In this document: positions 50,542 through 59,941 of the stretch, in pieces
Layout: every line of letters begins with the position of its first letter
Position numbering within the stretch: position 1 is the first letter of the stretch
Assembly (NCBI GenBank): GCA_040394735.1
Contig: JBEBRR010000018.1
Coordinates: 1 to 64,000 of the forward strand
Origin: Leadbetterella byssophila_A
Lineage (GTDB): Bacteria > Bacteroidota > Bacteroidia > Cytophagales > Spirosomataceae
DNA length: 64,000 bases
Direction of reading: 5' to 3'
Position numbers and translations under genes: made by a program
Notes under the pieces: generated by a model
The model's database searches: none
The model's input: the letters and a program-made list of their open reading frames with translations, nothing else
What the model was told of the DNA's origin: nothing

Positions 50542-52992
50542 ATGGATTCAAGACGCGAATTTATCAAAAAAGCAGGGTTGATTGCAGGAGGAGTACTTCT
50601 GCCGGAGTCGGTGATCAGGGCCAGCAGCATCCATCCGGCAGAAGGTTCTACCGTTTGGGACGCCGATCATGTGGTGATCCTGATGCAGGAAAACCGTTCT
50701 TTCGACCACAGCTACGGGGCACTCAGAGGGGTCAGAGGATTTAATGATCCCCGGGCCATAACCCTGCCCAACAATCATAAGGTATGGCTGCAGACCAATG
50801 CCAAAAACGAAACATTTGTACCTTTTCGTCTGAATATCAAAGATACCAAGGCTACCTGGATGCGTGACCTGCCCCATTCCTGGGAAAACCAGGTAAGAGC
50901 CCGGAATGACGGAAAATACGACAAGTGGCTCTCCGAAAAACAATCAGGAAACAAAGACTACAAGGATATCCCTCTTACCCTGGGCTACTTTAACCGGGAA
51001 GATATTCCCTTTTATTATGCTTTCGCGGACGCCTTCACGGTTTGTGACCAGAACTTTTCTTCTTCTCTTACCGGTACCACTCCCAACCGCCTTTATCTCT
51101 GGAGCGGCACTATACGTGAAGAGAAAGATTTCAGCCATAAGGCCAATGTAAAAAACGAAGACATCGTATATGACCGTCTGGCCCGCTGGAAGTCGTTTCC
51201 GGAACGGCTGGAAGAAAACGGGATCGACTGGCGGATCTACCAGAACGAAATCAGTTTACCGGTAGGTTTTAAGGGCGAGGAAGACAGCTGGCTGGGCAAC
51301 TTCACTGATAACCCCATTGAGTGGTTTGAGAGTTACCACGTCAGGTTTCATCCTGAATACCGGGAATATCTTCAGAAAAGGGCAGTTACCCTGCCGGCCG
51401 AAATAGAGGCTTTAAAGAATAAGCCCAACCCTGATAAAAAAGACCGGGATCACCTCGCCGGTCTGGAGCGGTCTTATAAAACGGCACTTGAAGACCTGGA
51501 GAAATACACTCCTGAAAACTTCAGTAAGCTGCCCGGGTTTCAGAAAAACATTCACCGTAAGGCGTTTACCACTAACCGAAATTATGCCGATTACCATACC
51601 CTGGCAGAAGCAGAGACCGGTACAGGCGAAAAAATGGCCGTACCGAAAGGCGATATCCTGTATGAGTTCCGGAAAGACGTGGAATCCGGAAAGCTACCGC
51701 CCGTTTCATGGCTGGTGGCTCCCCAGAATTTCTCCGATCATCCCAGTGCTCCCTGGTACGGAGCCTGGTACATTTCGGAGGTGCTGGATATTCTTACCCA
51801 AAACCCGGAAGTGTGGAAGAAAACCGTCTTTATTCTCTGCTACGATGAAAACGACGGCTACTATGACCACATTCCGCCCTTCGTGGCACCGCATCCCGAA
51901 AAGCCGGAAACCGGAAAGGCCTCCGCAGGAATTGATCTGTGGGCTGAGCAGGTGAACCTGGAGCATGAAAAGCAGCGGCCTTATGACCGGGTGGTAGACG
52001 GCCCCATCGGTCTGGGCTACCGCGTACCGCTGGTGGTCGCTTCTCCCTGGAGCCGGGGCGGAAAAGTTTGTTCAGAAGTGTTTGATCATACATCTATTCT
52101 TATGTTTCTGGAGAATTTCATCGCAAAACGCTACAAAAAAGAAATTAAGGAAGAAAACATTACTGAATGGAGAAGAACGGTTTGCGGAGATCTGAGTTCT
52201 GTATTTACTCCTTTTCAGGCCGGGGAATTCAATGAATTTGTGCAGAAAACCGAGTTCCTGAAGTCTATCCGGAATGCCCGGGACAAGGGGCTTCCTCAAA
52301 ACTATAAAGCTTTGACCGCGGAAGAAATAGAACAGATTAACCGCTCGCCCCAAACATCGCCCTGGATGCCCCGGCAGGAGAAAGGCACCAAGAAAGCCCT
52401 GCCGATTCCCTATGAGCTTTTTGCGGATATAAAGGTGGACGGTAACGGCAAACCTGAGCTGAAGCTGGCGGTAGGAGATACCTTCAGAACAGGTGGTGCT
52501 CCTTTTTTCGCTAATCTCCGTACGGAAAGCGGAGAGTTTCAATCGCGGCATTACACCCTCAAAAAGGGAGATGAGCTCAGGGATATAATGGACCGGTCTC
52601 AGGGACGGCTGGATGTGCAGGTACATGGCCCCAACGGCTTTTATCGCAGCTTTAAAGCGCATGAAATGCCGGTAGAGGTATCCGTATCTTACCCGAAAAA
52701 CCGGCAGGGGCGCCCGTTGGGTGACATTGAGTTTCACCTCCGCAACACCTCAGGCAAAGAGCTGGAGCTCCTGCTGACCGATGTTTCTTATCACAACGGT
52801 GTTACCCGTATCCGGCTCAAGAAAGATGCTGTTAAAACGGTCACAGCCGATCTGAAAAAGAGTCACAACTGGTATGACTTCAGGCTTACGGTAAACGGCA
52901 GCCCTGATTTTGAATGGCATTATGCGGGGCATGTGGAAACGGGAAAAGAAAGCTCTACCGATCCGAAAATGGGGCAGGTCAGGGTACAGTGA
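50542..52992 (+). CDS. Phosphocholine-specific phospholipase C, Tat exported
   Basis: The 816-residue protein begins with a twin-arginine signal (SRREFIKKAGLIAGG), then a catalytic domain of the PlcN/PlcH-type phospholipase C and AcpA family with VILMQENRSFDHSYGAL, a conserved DENDGYYDHIPPF and SPWSRGG. Two C-terminal DUF756 domains follow (about 620-800), the usual layout. It hydrolyses phosphatidylcholine or sphingomyelin headgroups. The Tat signal means the protein folds in the cytoplasm before export. It is alone; no phosphate box was recognised upstream. Confidence 0.93.
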   Translation: MDSRREFIKKAGLIAGGVLLPESVIRASSIHPAEGSTVWDADHVVILMQENRSFDHSYGALRGVRGFNDPRAITLPNNHKVWLQTNAKNETFVPFRLNIKDTKATWMRDLPHSWENQVRARNDGKYDKWLSEKQSGNKDYKDIPLTLGYFNREDIPFYYAFADAFTVCDQNFSSSLTGTTPNRLYLWSGTIREEKDFSHKANVKNEDIVYDRLARWKSFPERLEENGIDWRIYQNEISLPVGFKGEEDSWLGNFTDNPIEWFESYHVRFHPEYREYLQKRAVTLPAEIEALKNKPNPDKKDRDHLAGLERSYKTALEDLEKYTPENFSKLPGFQKNIHRKAFTTNRNYADYHTLAEAETGTGEKMAVPKGDILYEFRKDVESGKLPPVSWLVAPQNFSDHPSAPWYGAWYISEVLDILTQNPEVWKKTVFILCYDENDGYYDHIPPFVAPHPEKPETGKASAGIDLWAEQVNLEHEKQRPYDRVVDGPIGLGYRVPLVVASPWSRGGKVCSEVFDHTSILMFLENFIAKRYKKEIKEENITEWRRTVCGDLSSVFTPFQAGEFNEFVQKTEFLKSIRNARDKGLPQNYKALTAEEIEQINRSPQTSPWMPRQEKGTKKALPIPYELFADIKVDGNGKPELKLAVGDTFRTGGAPFFANLRTESGEFQSRHYTLKKGDELRDIMDRSQGRLDVQVHGPNGFYRSFKAHEMPVEVSVSYPKNRQGRPLGDIEFHLRNTSGKELELLLTDVSYHNGVTRIRLKKDAVKTVTADLKKSHNWYDFRLTVNGSPDFEWHYAGHVETGKESSTDPKMGQVRVQ

Positions 52993-53061
52993 AAAGTTAG
53001 TAACTTGCATTGAACAACAGTTCAGCCAAAACTCATTATCCGGAACTCAAAACTTAAACAT

Positions 53062-53745
53062 ATGAAACTACAATATTTCGGTCATTCGTGCTTTATGATC
53101 CATTTTGCAGGAAAAAAAATTCTTCTGGATCCCTTCATAAGCGGGAATCCCATTGCGCAGCATATCCAAACAGAAGATATCCGGCCGGATTATATTTTTC
53201 TTTCGCATGGCCATGCCGACCACCTGAAAGACCTGAAGCAGATTGCCGGACAATCCGGCGCTCCGGTGATCACCAGCTTTGATATCATGACCAAATTCAT
53301 TGAGCCCCTCGGGATCTCCGGGCATGGTATGAACACCGGCGGGAAGCTGAGCCTGGATGACTTCACATTCAAGCTGGTTACGGCGATACACTCCAGCATG
53401 CTGCCCGACAACAGCTACGGCGGCAATCCCGTGGGCTTTGTTTTCTGGAACAACGACTCCTGTTTTTATTATTCCGGCGACACCGCCCTGACGCTCGACA
53501 TGAAGCTGATCCCGATGATGTGTCCCCCGCTTGATTTCGCCATCCTGTCTGTAGGCGATTATTTTACCATGGGATACGAAGATGCTATCCTGGCATCCGA
53601 TTTCATCGGATGTAATACCATAGTGGGTTGCCATTACGATTCCTTCCCTCCGATTAACATTGACCATGACAAAGCGAAGAAAGCTTTTGCAGATGCCGGA
53701 AAATCACTTTACCTGGCGAAGGTAGGAGAAGAGTTTGAGGTATAA
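53062..53745 (+). CDS. UPF0173-type metallo-beta-lactamase-fold hydrolase
   Basis: A 227-residue metal-dependent hydrolase with the metallo-beta-lactamase fold. The signature HGHADH is at about 51-56 and is followed by HSSMLPDN, YSGDTALT and GCHYDSF, so all metal ligands are in place. The family (UPF0173) has no firm physiological substrate. It begins with MKLQYFGHSCFMIHF, as in relatives. It follows the phospholipase gene by 69 bases and is followed by a G/C-rich hairpin, so it may be read from the same transcript. Confidence 0.9.
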   Translation: MKLQYFGHSCFMIHFAGKKILLDPFISGNPIAQHIQTEDIRPDYIFLSHGHADHLKDLKQIAGQSGAPVITSFDIMTKFIEPLGISGHGMNTGGKLSLDDFTFKLVTAIHSSMLPDNSYGGNPVGFVFWNNDSCFYYSGDTALTLDMKLIPMMCPPLDFAILSVGDYFTMGYEDAILASDFIGCNTIVGCHYDSFPPINIDHDKAKKAFADAGKSLYLAKVGEEFEV

Positions 53746-53758
53746 TAATTGACTGATC

Positions 53759-53808
53759 CCCTGCGTTTCCGGCTATTCCGGCCTGAAGGCTGTTCCGGGA
53801 ACGCAGGG
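53759..53808. terminator. Hairpin after the MBL hydrolase gene
   Basis: CCCTGCGTTTCCGG (53759-53772) pairs with CCGGGAACGCAGGG (53795-53808) with one G-U pair, a strong stem. No T-tract follows on either strand, so termination is uncertain. Confidence 0.4.
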
Positions 53809-53971
53809 AAAACAAAAGTTGCCGGAAATATCTCCCGGCCACCCCTCTTTCCTGAAATTCCCCCTTCTTCCCGCCCTTTCATCTCCCGATATGTCCGCTT
53901 GAGTAAAAATCAGGAACTCTCATAAACTAAAAGACGGGCGCCAAGGTTTTTATTATTAAAAACAAAACATT

Positions 53972-54433
53972 ATGGCATTAAAGACAGGCGATACAGCACC
54001 GGATTTTAAATTATATTCCTCTGATAAAAAGGAGATATCGCTTTCGGATTACCGCGGTACTAATGTAGTAATCCTTTTCTTCCCATTGGCATTTACGAGC
54101 GTTTGTACCGCTGAGCTATGCGAAATGCGGGATAACATCAGCACTTATAAAGACCTCGATGCGGGAATCCTGGGAATTTCTGTAGATTCGGTATTTACGC
54201 TGGATAAGTTCCGGAATGAACAGAACCTGCCCTTCCCGCTGCTGTCTGACTTTAACAAAGAGGTCTCTGAAGCTTATGGTGCCCTGTACAACGAGTTTGT
54301 TCTGGGGATGAAAGGAGTTTCCAAAAGATCAGCATTTGTGATAGACAAAGACGGTAAAATAGCGTATGCAGAGGTGCTGGAGGATGCAGGCCGGGTACCT
54401 GATTTTGAGAATGTAAAAGCAGCCTTAAAATAA
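53972..54433 (+). CDS. Peroxiredoxin, AhpE-like
   Basis: A 153-residue thiol peroxidase of the AhpC/TSA family, AhpE-like. The peroxidatic cysteine is in PLAFTSVCTAELCEMRD, with a second cysteine five residues on that may serve as resolving residue. The KRSAFVIDKDGKIAYAEV end is typical. It reduces hydrogen peroxide or alkyl peroxides. A 7-base inverted repeat (GTTTTTA/TAAAAAC) lies at about 53946-53963, just before the ATG; the regulator, if any, is unknown. It is followed after seven bases by the phosphoesterase gene. Confidence 0.92.
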   Translation: MALKTGDTAPDFKLYSSDKKEISLSDYRGTNVVILFFPLAFTSVCTAELCEMRDNISTYKDLDAGILGISVDSVFTLDKFRNEQNLPFPLLSDFNKEVSEAYGALYNEFVLGMKGVSKRSAFVIDKDGKIAYAEVLEDAGRVPDFENVKAALK

Positions 54434-54440
54434 TCAGCCC

Positions 54441-55673
54441 ATGAACAGAACTGTTTTCAGCGTCCTGATACTGACAGTCTTTCTTGCTGTAGATTATCTT
54501 TTTTTCAAAGCATTAAAAGACAGTATCCGGAACTTCCATATCACTACCCAGCGATGGATCACCCTGGGCTACTGGGCCATCCCGGTTATTTTACTCCTGG
54601 GATTTGTGTACCTGTTTTATGTAGCCCCGGAAACCGCTTCTCCGAAATACAGGCGCATTTTCGGAGTGGCCGTTTTTATGATCTATTCGTCCAAGATGAT
54701 AGGAGCTATTGTTTATTTGCTGGGTAGCGGACTGAATATTCTGAAAAACACCGGTCAGAAGATCCTTAAACCCTCTTCTGCCGAACCCATACTCACCCGT
54801 TCAGAATTTATAGCAAAAACGGCGCTGGCGCTGGGCGCCACACAGTTCGGCGTACTGACTTACGGTATCCTTTCCGGAGCCTATGATTACCGGGTACGAC
54901 GGGTCAGCCTGCCGCTGAAAGGTCTTCCGAAGCAGTTTCACGGCATGACCCTCGCCCAGCTCTCCGATATCCATTCAGGCAGTTTCTACAATAAAAAAGC
55001 GGTAAACGGCGGGATCGACATGCTCCTGGCCGAAAAGCCCGACATGGTCTTTTTTACCGGCGACCTGGTCAATGACAAGGCTGTTGAGCTACAGGAATAT
55101 TTTGATACCTTCAAGCGGGTAAAAGCACCGTTGGGAGTGTACTCTACCTTGGGGAACCACGATTACGGCGACTATACGCAATGGGCTTCCCCCCAGGCCA
55201 AGCAGCAGAACCTGCTTAACCTTATGGAAGGCCACAGGTTGATGGGCTGGGATCTGCTCATGGATGAGAACCGGGCCATCACCCTGGGCGGGGAAAAGCT
55301 CGGCATAATCGGTATTCAGAACTGGGGTGCAGGGTTTATTCAGAAGGGCGATTTAAAAAAGGCGCTGGAGGGATCGGAAGAGTTCACGAACAAGCTGCTG
55401 CTATCGCATGATCCCAGCCACTGGCGTGCCCAGGTGCTGGGGCAAACCGACATTGACGCAGCCTTTGCCGGGCATACCCACGGAATGCAGTTCGGGGTGG
55501 AGATTCCGGGCTTTAAGTGGAGCCCTGTACAGTACCGTTACAAAGAATGGGCAGGAATGTACGAAGAAAACGGACAACGCCTCTATGTGAACCGGGGATT
55601 TGGCTTCCTGGGATATCCGGGTCGTGTAGGCATTCTGCCCGAGATCACCATTTTTACTCTGCAAGCTGTATAA
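54441..55673 (+). CDS. Membrane-anchored metallophosphoesterase
   Basis: A 410-residue protein with four N-terminal hydrophobic segments (about 4-25, 36-55, 70-98, 118-140) and a calcineurin-like phosphoesterase domain from about 160. The metal-binding motifs LAQLSDIHSGSF, TGDLVNDKA, LGNHDYGDY, LSHDPSH and GHTHGMQFG are intact. The active site faces the periplasm by position after the last helix. Substrate unknown; relatives include UDP-diacylglucosamine hydrolase-like enzymes. It is seven bases from the peroxiredoxin gene and overlaps the convergent lipoprotein gene by 20 bases. Confidence 0.9.
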   Translation: MNRTVFSVLILTVFLAVDYLFFKALKDSIRNFHITTQRWITLGYWAIPVILLLGFVYLFYVAPETASPKYRRIFGVAVFMIYSSKMIGAIVYLLGSGLNILKNTGQKILKPSSAEPILTRSEFIAKTALALGATQFGVLTYGILSGAYDYRVRRVSLPLKGLPKQFHGMTLAQLSDIHSGSFYNKKAVNGGIDMLLAEKPDMVFFTGDLVNDKAVELQEYFDTFKRVKAPLGVYSTLGNHDYGDYTQWASPQAKQQNLLNLMEGHRLMGWDLLMDENRAITLGGEKLGIIGIQNWGAGFIQKGDLKKALEGSEEFTNKLLLSHDPSHWRAQVLGQTDIDAAFAGHTHGMQFGVEIPGFKWSPVQYRYKEWAGMYEENGQRLYVNRGFGFLGYPGRVGILPEITIFTLQAV

Positions 55674-56094
55674 AAGCGTCGATATCAAAGGCCGGGTTCA
55701 GCACCTCATTGCGTGTCAGACCCGGCTTTATTCTTACAAACCGGTAAAATTCATCATCCTTCAGATTGGAAAAAACCAGCTCCCCCGTGGTATAGTCAGG
55801 AGTAAGAAAATACTCATTGTGCTTATCAAAATGCACGAAATAGGAATTGTAGGCATACTCTGCCGGATACACATTTCTTCTCGACCGGTCATAGTAAAAA
55901 AGTACGGAATCGCCTCCCTCCTTTTCAAAAAGGATTAATGGGAACTTCGCAAGAGAATCTACGGTTTCCGCCTTATCTTTGTTTTCCAGAACTGACTTCT
56001 CCACCCAAACGCCTTTGAAAGCTACTTCTTTATCCGGCTGTTTACAGGATAAAACAAAAAGGAAGATGAGGATCTGACAAAAGTATTTCAACAT
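55654..56094 (-). CDS. Hypothetical lipoprotein
   Basis: A 146-residue protein with a short lipoprotein signal (MLKYFCQILIFLFVLSC, lipidated cysteine 17). The mature part is a mixed sequence with several aromatic pairs (YYDRSRRNVYPAEYAYNSYF, YTTGELVFSNLKDDEFYRFVR) as in small lipocalin-like folds. I do not recognise a family. It ends within the last 20 bases of the phosphoesterase gene on the other strand and is divergent from the MATE gene. Confidence 0.7.
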   Translation of the reverse strand: MLKYFCQILIFLFVLSCKQPDKEVAFKGVWVEKSVLENKDKAETVDSLAKFPLILFEKEGGDSVLFYYDRSRRNVYPAEYAYNSYFVHFDKHNEYFLTPDYTTGELVFSNLKDDEFYRFVRIKPGLTRNEVLNPAFDIDAFIQLAE

Positions 56095-56151
56095 GGGATG
56101 AAACAGATGTGAGAAACAAAATTCCTGACTACCATTGTTAAATCAAAGCAA

Positions 56152-57555
56152 ATGACGCAAAAAAATTTACGGACAGAACTTTACAAAACCTATAAATTAG
56201 CACTTCCCATTATCATCAGCCAGCTGGGTGTGATCCTGATGGCCACTTCCGATAACGTGATCGTAGGCAGGCTGCTGGGTCCTGTAAGCCTGGGCGCTGC
56301 AGGGGTCGCCAACTCCATTGCCTTCCTGATCGCTTCTCTTGCCGTGGGTGGGCTGGCGGTCATTGCACCCATGGTTTCCAAGCTTCTGGCAGAGCAGGAC
56401 TCTCCCAGGCTCAGCGCCCTCTTTTTTAATTCGCTCCTGGTGGCCCTGGTCTACAGCGCCCTGCTTACCTTCGCCGGTTTCCTGGTTTACCGGTATTTTT
56501 CTGTGCTGGGGCAGACGGAAGCGGTGGAAAGCCTGGGAGCTCCGTTCTTCTTCCTGATTATTCTTTCCAATATCCCGATGATCTTCTTCCTGGCAGTGAA
56601 GCAGTTTTCCGACGGTTTTTCCAGGCCTGCCATCGTTATGTATATTACGCTGATGGGCTTATTGTTTGACATCACCGGGAACGTGGTTCTTATCCGCGGT
56701 CTGTGGATCTTCCCCGAACTGGGATTGAACGGCGCAGCCATCGGCACTATATTTTCCCGCTTACTGATGCTGGGCATCCTGCTGCTGTATCTCCGGAACC
56801 GGTCTTCCTTCCGGCTGTTGTTCCACTTTTCCCAATGGAAGACCGACAAGGTCCTGCTTTCTGAAATACTAAAGCGAAGCATTCCCGCCGGATTCCAGGC
56901 TTTTTTTGAAATTGCCGCCTTCTCCTTTGCCGTTATCATGATGGGATGGCTGAGTGAAACAGAGCTTGCCGCCCACCAGATCGCCATCAATGTAGCCTCT
57001 ACCACCTATATGATGGCCACCGGCTTTGCACATGCAGGCAGTATCCGGATCGGTGATGCCTGGGGAAAACGCGACAGCGCGGGCATCCGTCTTTCAGGCC
57101 GCGCAGCATACACCTGGGTAATTGGCTTTATGGGACTCTGCAGCCTGATTATCCTGCTGTTCGGACAGTGGATCATCAAAATTTATATTGAAGATAACAA
57201 CGTGCTGGCTGCGGCTCTTCCCCTGCTGATGATTGCCGCCTTTTTCCAGCTATCAGACGGCGCCCAGTCGGTAGGCCTTGGCCTGCTCCGTGGCCTGGCC
57301 GATATCCGGATCCCCACCTACATTACCTTTATTGCCTACTGGGTAATTGCCCTGCCGGCAGGCTACCTGCTGGGCTTCCCCCTGAAAATGGGCTCTGTGG
57401 GCGTATGGTTCGGGCTCTTACTGGGCCTTACCTTTTCTGCCGTATTTCTTTACGCAAGGTATAATAAGGTCAGCCGCCGGGCAGAGTTTATTCAAGAAAG
57501 AGCTCAATCACCGGAATCTCCACTCCGGGTTTCTCCACCGGCATCTGCAGGATAA
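56152..57555 (+). CDS. MATE family efflux transporter
   Basis: A 467-residue protein with twelve membrane helices in two related halves, as in the NorM/DinF multidrug and toxin exporters. It begins TYKLALPIIISQLGVILMATSDNVIVG, and the second half has ILKRSIPAGFQAFFEIAAF, both standard. It expels cationic compounds in exchange for Na+ or H+. Substrate unknown. Its last 23 codons, including the stop, overlap the end of the convergent fucosidase gene by 68 bases, which is longer than usual; the terminal sequence RAQSPESPLRVSPPASAG does not look conserved. Confidence 0.92.
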   Translation: MTQKNLRTELYKTYKLALPIIISQLGVILMATSDNVIVGRLLGPVSLGAAGVANSIAFLIASLAVGGLAVIAPMVSKLLAEQDSPRLSALFFNSLLVALVYSALLTFAGFLVYRYFSVLGQTEAVESLGAPFFFLIILSNIPMIFFLAVKQFSDGFSRPAIVMYITLMGLLFDITGNVVLIRGLWIFPELGLNGAAIGTIFSRLLMLGILLLYLRNRSSFRLLFHFSQWKTDKVLLSEILKRSIPAGFQAFFEIAAFSFAVIMMGWLSETELAAHQIAINVASTTYMMATGFAHAGSIRIGDAWGKRDSAGIRLSGRAAYTWVIGFMGLCSLIILLFGQWIIKIYIEDNNVLAAALPLLMIAAFFQLSDGAQSVGLGLLRGLADIRIPTYITFIAYWVIALPAGYLLGFPLKMGSVGVWFGLLLGLTFSAVFLYARYNKVSRRAEFIQERAQSPESPLRVSPPASAG

Positions 57556-58843
57556 GATCCTGCTCCCCTGCGGTGATAGCCATATGGCTGGCATCATCCG
57601 CCTTTGCCGAAACGCTATATTTGATCTCTGAGCCGTCATGCAGGAATTGTGCATACTTTATTTTCCCTTTGAAACCAGGCAGATAAAGGGTTTTAAACGG
57701 CCACTGCAATACATGAACATATAGCCGCCTCGTCTCCGGGTTATACGTCAGGAAAGTATTTTCAGGCCTCCGGAAGCTTTCAGGAGCAGCGGTACAGCCG
57801 TAGATCGAGCGGTCGTTGTAATGCATCCATTCGCCCAGGGCATCCAGCCGGCTGGTGGCACGGGCATCAAAATTACCCCTGGCAGTAGGGCCCACATTCA
57901 GCAGCAGATTCCCTCCCTTCGAAACCACCTCTATCAGCATGGCAATAAGCTGGTTGGACGATTTCCATGTATTTTCATCCCGGTGATAGCCCCATGAGCC
58001 CGAAAAGGTCTGGCAGGTTTCCCAGGGAACGCGCACCCCGTTCCGTTCCGGCCACCGGGCCGGCATAAACTGCTCGGGGGTCACATAATCATAACCGCCG
58101 GCCACATCATTCAGATCAAGCCGGTCATTGATAATGATGCCGGGCTGAAGCTTCCGGGTGAGCTGCAGCAGGCCTTCGCTGTCCCAGTCTTTCCTTCCTT
58201 TACCGTCTTCACCGGGGTAGGAAAAATCGAAGAACATCAGGTCAATTTTTCCGTAACCGGTCAGCAGCTCGGTAAGCTGGTCTTTCAGGAACCTCCTGAA
58301 CCGGTTCATGTCTTTCTTTGCGTTATCCTCCCTTGCATTCTTATCTCCCCGCAGCGGATGCACCCGGTCAACCGTAAAGTCAGGGTGATGCCAGTCAATC
58401 AGTGAGAAATAAAAACCCACTTTCAGCCCCTCTGCCCGGAGCGCCTCCACAAAAGGCTTCAGCAGATCTTTCTTTACGGGGGTATTCGGCGCCTTAAAAT
58501 CACTGAATTTCGTATCCCAGAGGGCAAACCCTTCATGATGGCGGGTAGTCAGCACCACATACTTCATACCCGCTTTACGTGCCTGCGCTGCCCATTCCTT
58601 CGGATTATACAGGTCAGGATTAAACTTGTCGAAATAGCGCTCTTTGTACTGCTCTGCCGGGATGCGTTCATAATTCTGAATCCACTCATGCCGGGCCGGA
58701 ACCGAATAAAGCCCCCAGTGAACAAACATGCCGAAGCGGTCTTGTGTCCACCAGGCCAGGCGCTCTTTCTTTTGTTCGGGGGTTTCGGTCTGGGCAAACA
58801 AGGCAGACGTCACAAAAAGGAGCAATAAGGCAAGTTTCTTCAT
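57488..58843 (-). CDS. Secreted alpha-L-fucosidase, GH29
   Basis: A 451-residue glycoside hydrolase family 29 enzyme with a signal peptide (MKKLALLLLFVTSALFAQ). The motif MFVHWGLYSVPARHEW near the start, TTRHHEGFALWD, and IDLMFFDFSYPGED, which bears the nucleophile aspartate, are family hallmarks. A C-terminal beta-sandwich of about 100 residues follows. It removes alpha-linked L-fucose from oligosaccharides, acting in the periplasm. No other polysaccharide genes adjoin it, so it is not in a clear utilisation locus. Its end overlaps the MATE gene. Confidence 0.93.
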   Translation of the reverse strand: MKKLALLLLFVTSALFAQTETPEQKKERLAWWTQDRFGMFVHWGLYSVPARHEWIQNYERIPAEQYKERYFDKFNPDLYNPKEWAAQARKAGMKYVVLTTRHHEGFALWDTKFSDFKAPNTPVKKDLLKPFVEALRAEGLKVGFYFSLIDWHHPDFTVDRVHPLRGDKNAREDNAKKDMNRFRRFLKDQLTELLTGYGKIDLMFFDFSYPGEDGKGRKDWDSEGLLQLTRKLQPGIIINDRLDLNDVAGGYDYVTPEQFMPARWPERNGVRVPWETCQTFSGSWGYHRDENTWKSSNQLIAMLIEVVSKGGNLLLNVGPTARGNFDARATSRLDALGEWMHYNDRSIYGCTAAPESFRRPENTFLTYNPETRRLYVHVLQWPFKTLYLPGFKGKIKYAQFLHDGSEIKYSVSAKADDASHMAITAGEQDLILQMPVEKPGVEIPVIELFLE

Positions 58844-58995
58844 GAGATAAGGTTTTTTGTATACAAATTAAAGCAAAACCCTGAAAATGTAATTGCACAG
58901 GCGGGGAGTTTATTCAGATACACGCGGCAAGACGGGATAAATGTTATTTCACTGGCTTCATTGGGAGCATAGATATGAAGAAGAATTAAAATCCG

Positions 58996-59003
58996 TAACT
59001 TTG
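58996..59003 (+). promoter_or_regulatory. -7 element of mazG
   Basis: TAACTTTG, 25 bases before the ATG. A TTG at the -33 position was not found. Confidence 0.5.
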
Positions 59004-59028
59004 TACCACTAATAAAGTACTTCAAGAA

Positions 59029-59850
59029 ATGTCAAATTCGCTTCCACTCCGGTTTACCCGAAACCGTTCAGAAGAAATGCTGGCCTTCAGCCGGCTGCTG
59101 GACATCATGGATGAATTACGCGAAAAATGCCCGTGGGACCGGAAGCAGACCATGGATACGCTGCGGCATCTTACTATCGAGGAAACCTACGAGCTTTCCG
59201 ATGCTATTCTTGAAGGAAACCGCCAGGAAGTAAAAAAAGAACTGGGCGACCTTCTTCTGCATATTGTGTTTTACAGTAAAATAGCTTCGGAGACGAATGA
59301 TTTCACGGTGGCCGAAATGATTAACGGTATCTGCGATAAACTGATCATACGGCATCCGCATATTTACGGGGATACCCAAGTGAAAGACGAGGAAGAAGTA
59401 AAGAAAAACTGGGAACAGATCAAGCTGAAAGAAGGAAATAAATCTGTGCTGGGCGGAGTCCCCGCTTCTTTGCCGGCGCTGGTGAAAGCCATGCGTATCC
59501 AGGAAAAGGCCCGGGGAGTGGGTTTCGACTGGGAGGAAGCTACCCAGGTATGGGAAAAAGTAGAAGAAGAGATTTCGGAATTTAAGGAGAAGGCTGATTC
59601 AGGCGCATCGGAAGAAGAGAAAGAGGACGAGTTCGGCGACGTGCTGTTTTCGCTGGTCAACTACGCCCGGTTTGCCGGCATTAACCCCGAAACCGCGCTG
59701 GAAAGAACCAATAAAAAATTCATCAAAAGATTTACGTACCTCGAAAGTAAAGCCCGGGAGGCCGGGAAGAATCTTTCAGAAATGACCCTGGCGGAAATGG
59801 ATATATTCTGGAACGAGGCGAAGAAAGGGCAGGCTTCCGGCCCGCAATAA
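59029..59850 (+). CDS. mazG: Nucleoside triphosphate pyrophosphohydrolase MazG
   Basis: MazG, 273 residues, hydrolyses NTPs and dNTPs to monophosphates, cleaning the pool and lowering the stringent signal. The protein has two MazG domains in tandem, each with the acidic motif: EETYELSDAI with ELGDLLLHIVF in the first half, and KVEEEISEFK with EFGDVLFSLVNYARF in the second. The start at 59029 gives the usual leader before CPWDRKQT. Length is normal for the two-domain form. It is likely monocistronic with its own promoter. Confidence 0.95.
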   Translation: MSNSLPLRFTRNRSEEMLAFSRLLDIMDELREKCPWDRKQTMDTLRHLTIEETYELSDAILEGNRQEVKKELGDLLLHIVFYSKIASETNDFTVAEMINGICDKLIIRHPHIYGDTQVKDEEEVKKNWEQIKLKEGNKSVLGGVPASLPALVKAMRIQEKARGVGFDWEEATQVWEKVEEEISEFKEKADSGASEEEKEDEFGDVLFSLVNYARFAGINPETALERTNKKFIKRFTYLESKAREAGKNLSEMTLAEMDIFWNEAKKGQASGPQ

Positions 59851-59941
59851 AAAAAATGTCACCCGGTCCGTCATCGTAAATCCAAAATCGAAAATAAATC
59901 AATAACGAAACCGGAAATCACCTCCAAAAATTCAGTTTTAT

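Noticed and set aside
57488..58843. Polysaccharide utilisation locus around the fucosidase.
   Set aside because: No SusC/SusD, sulfatase or other glycosidase genes adjoin it.
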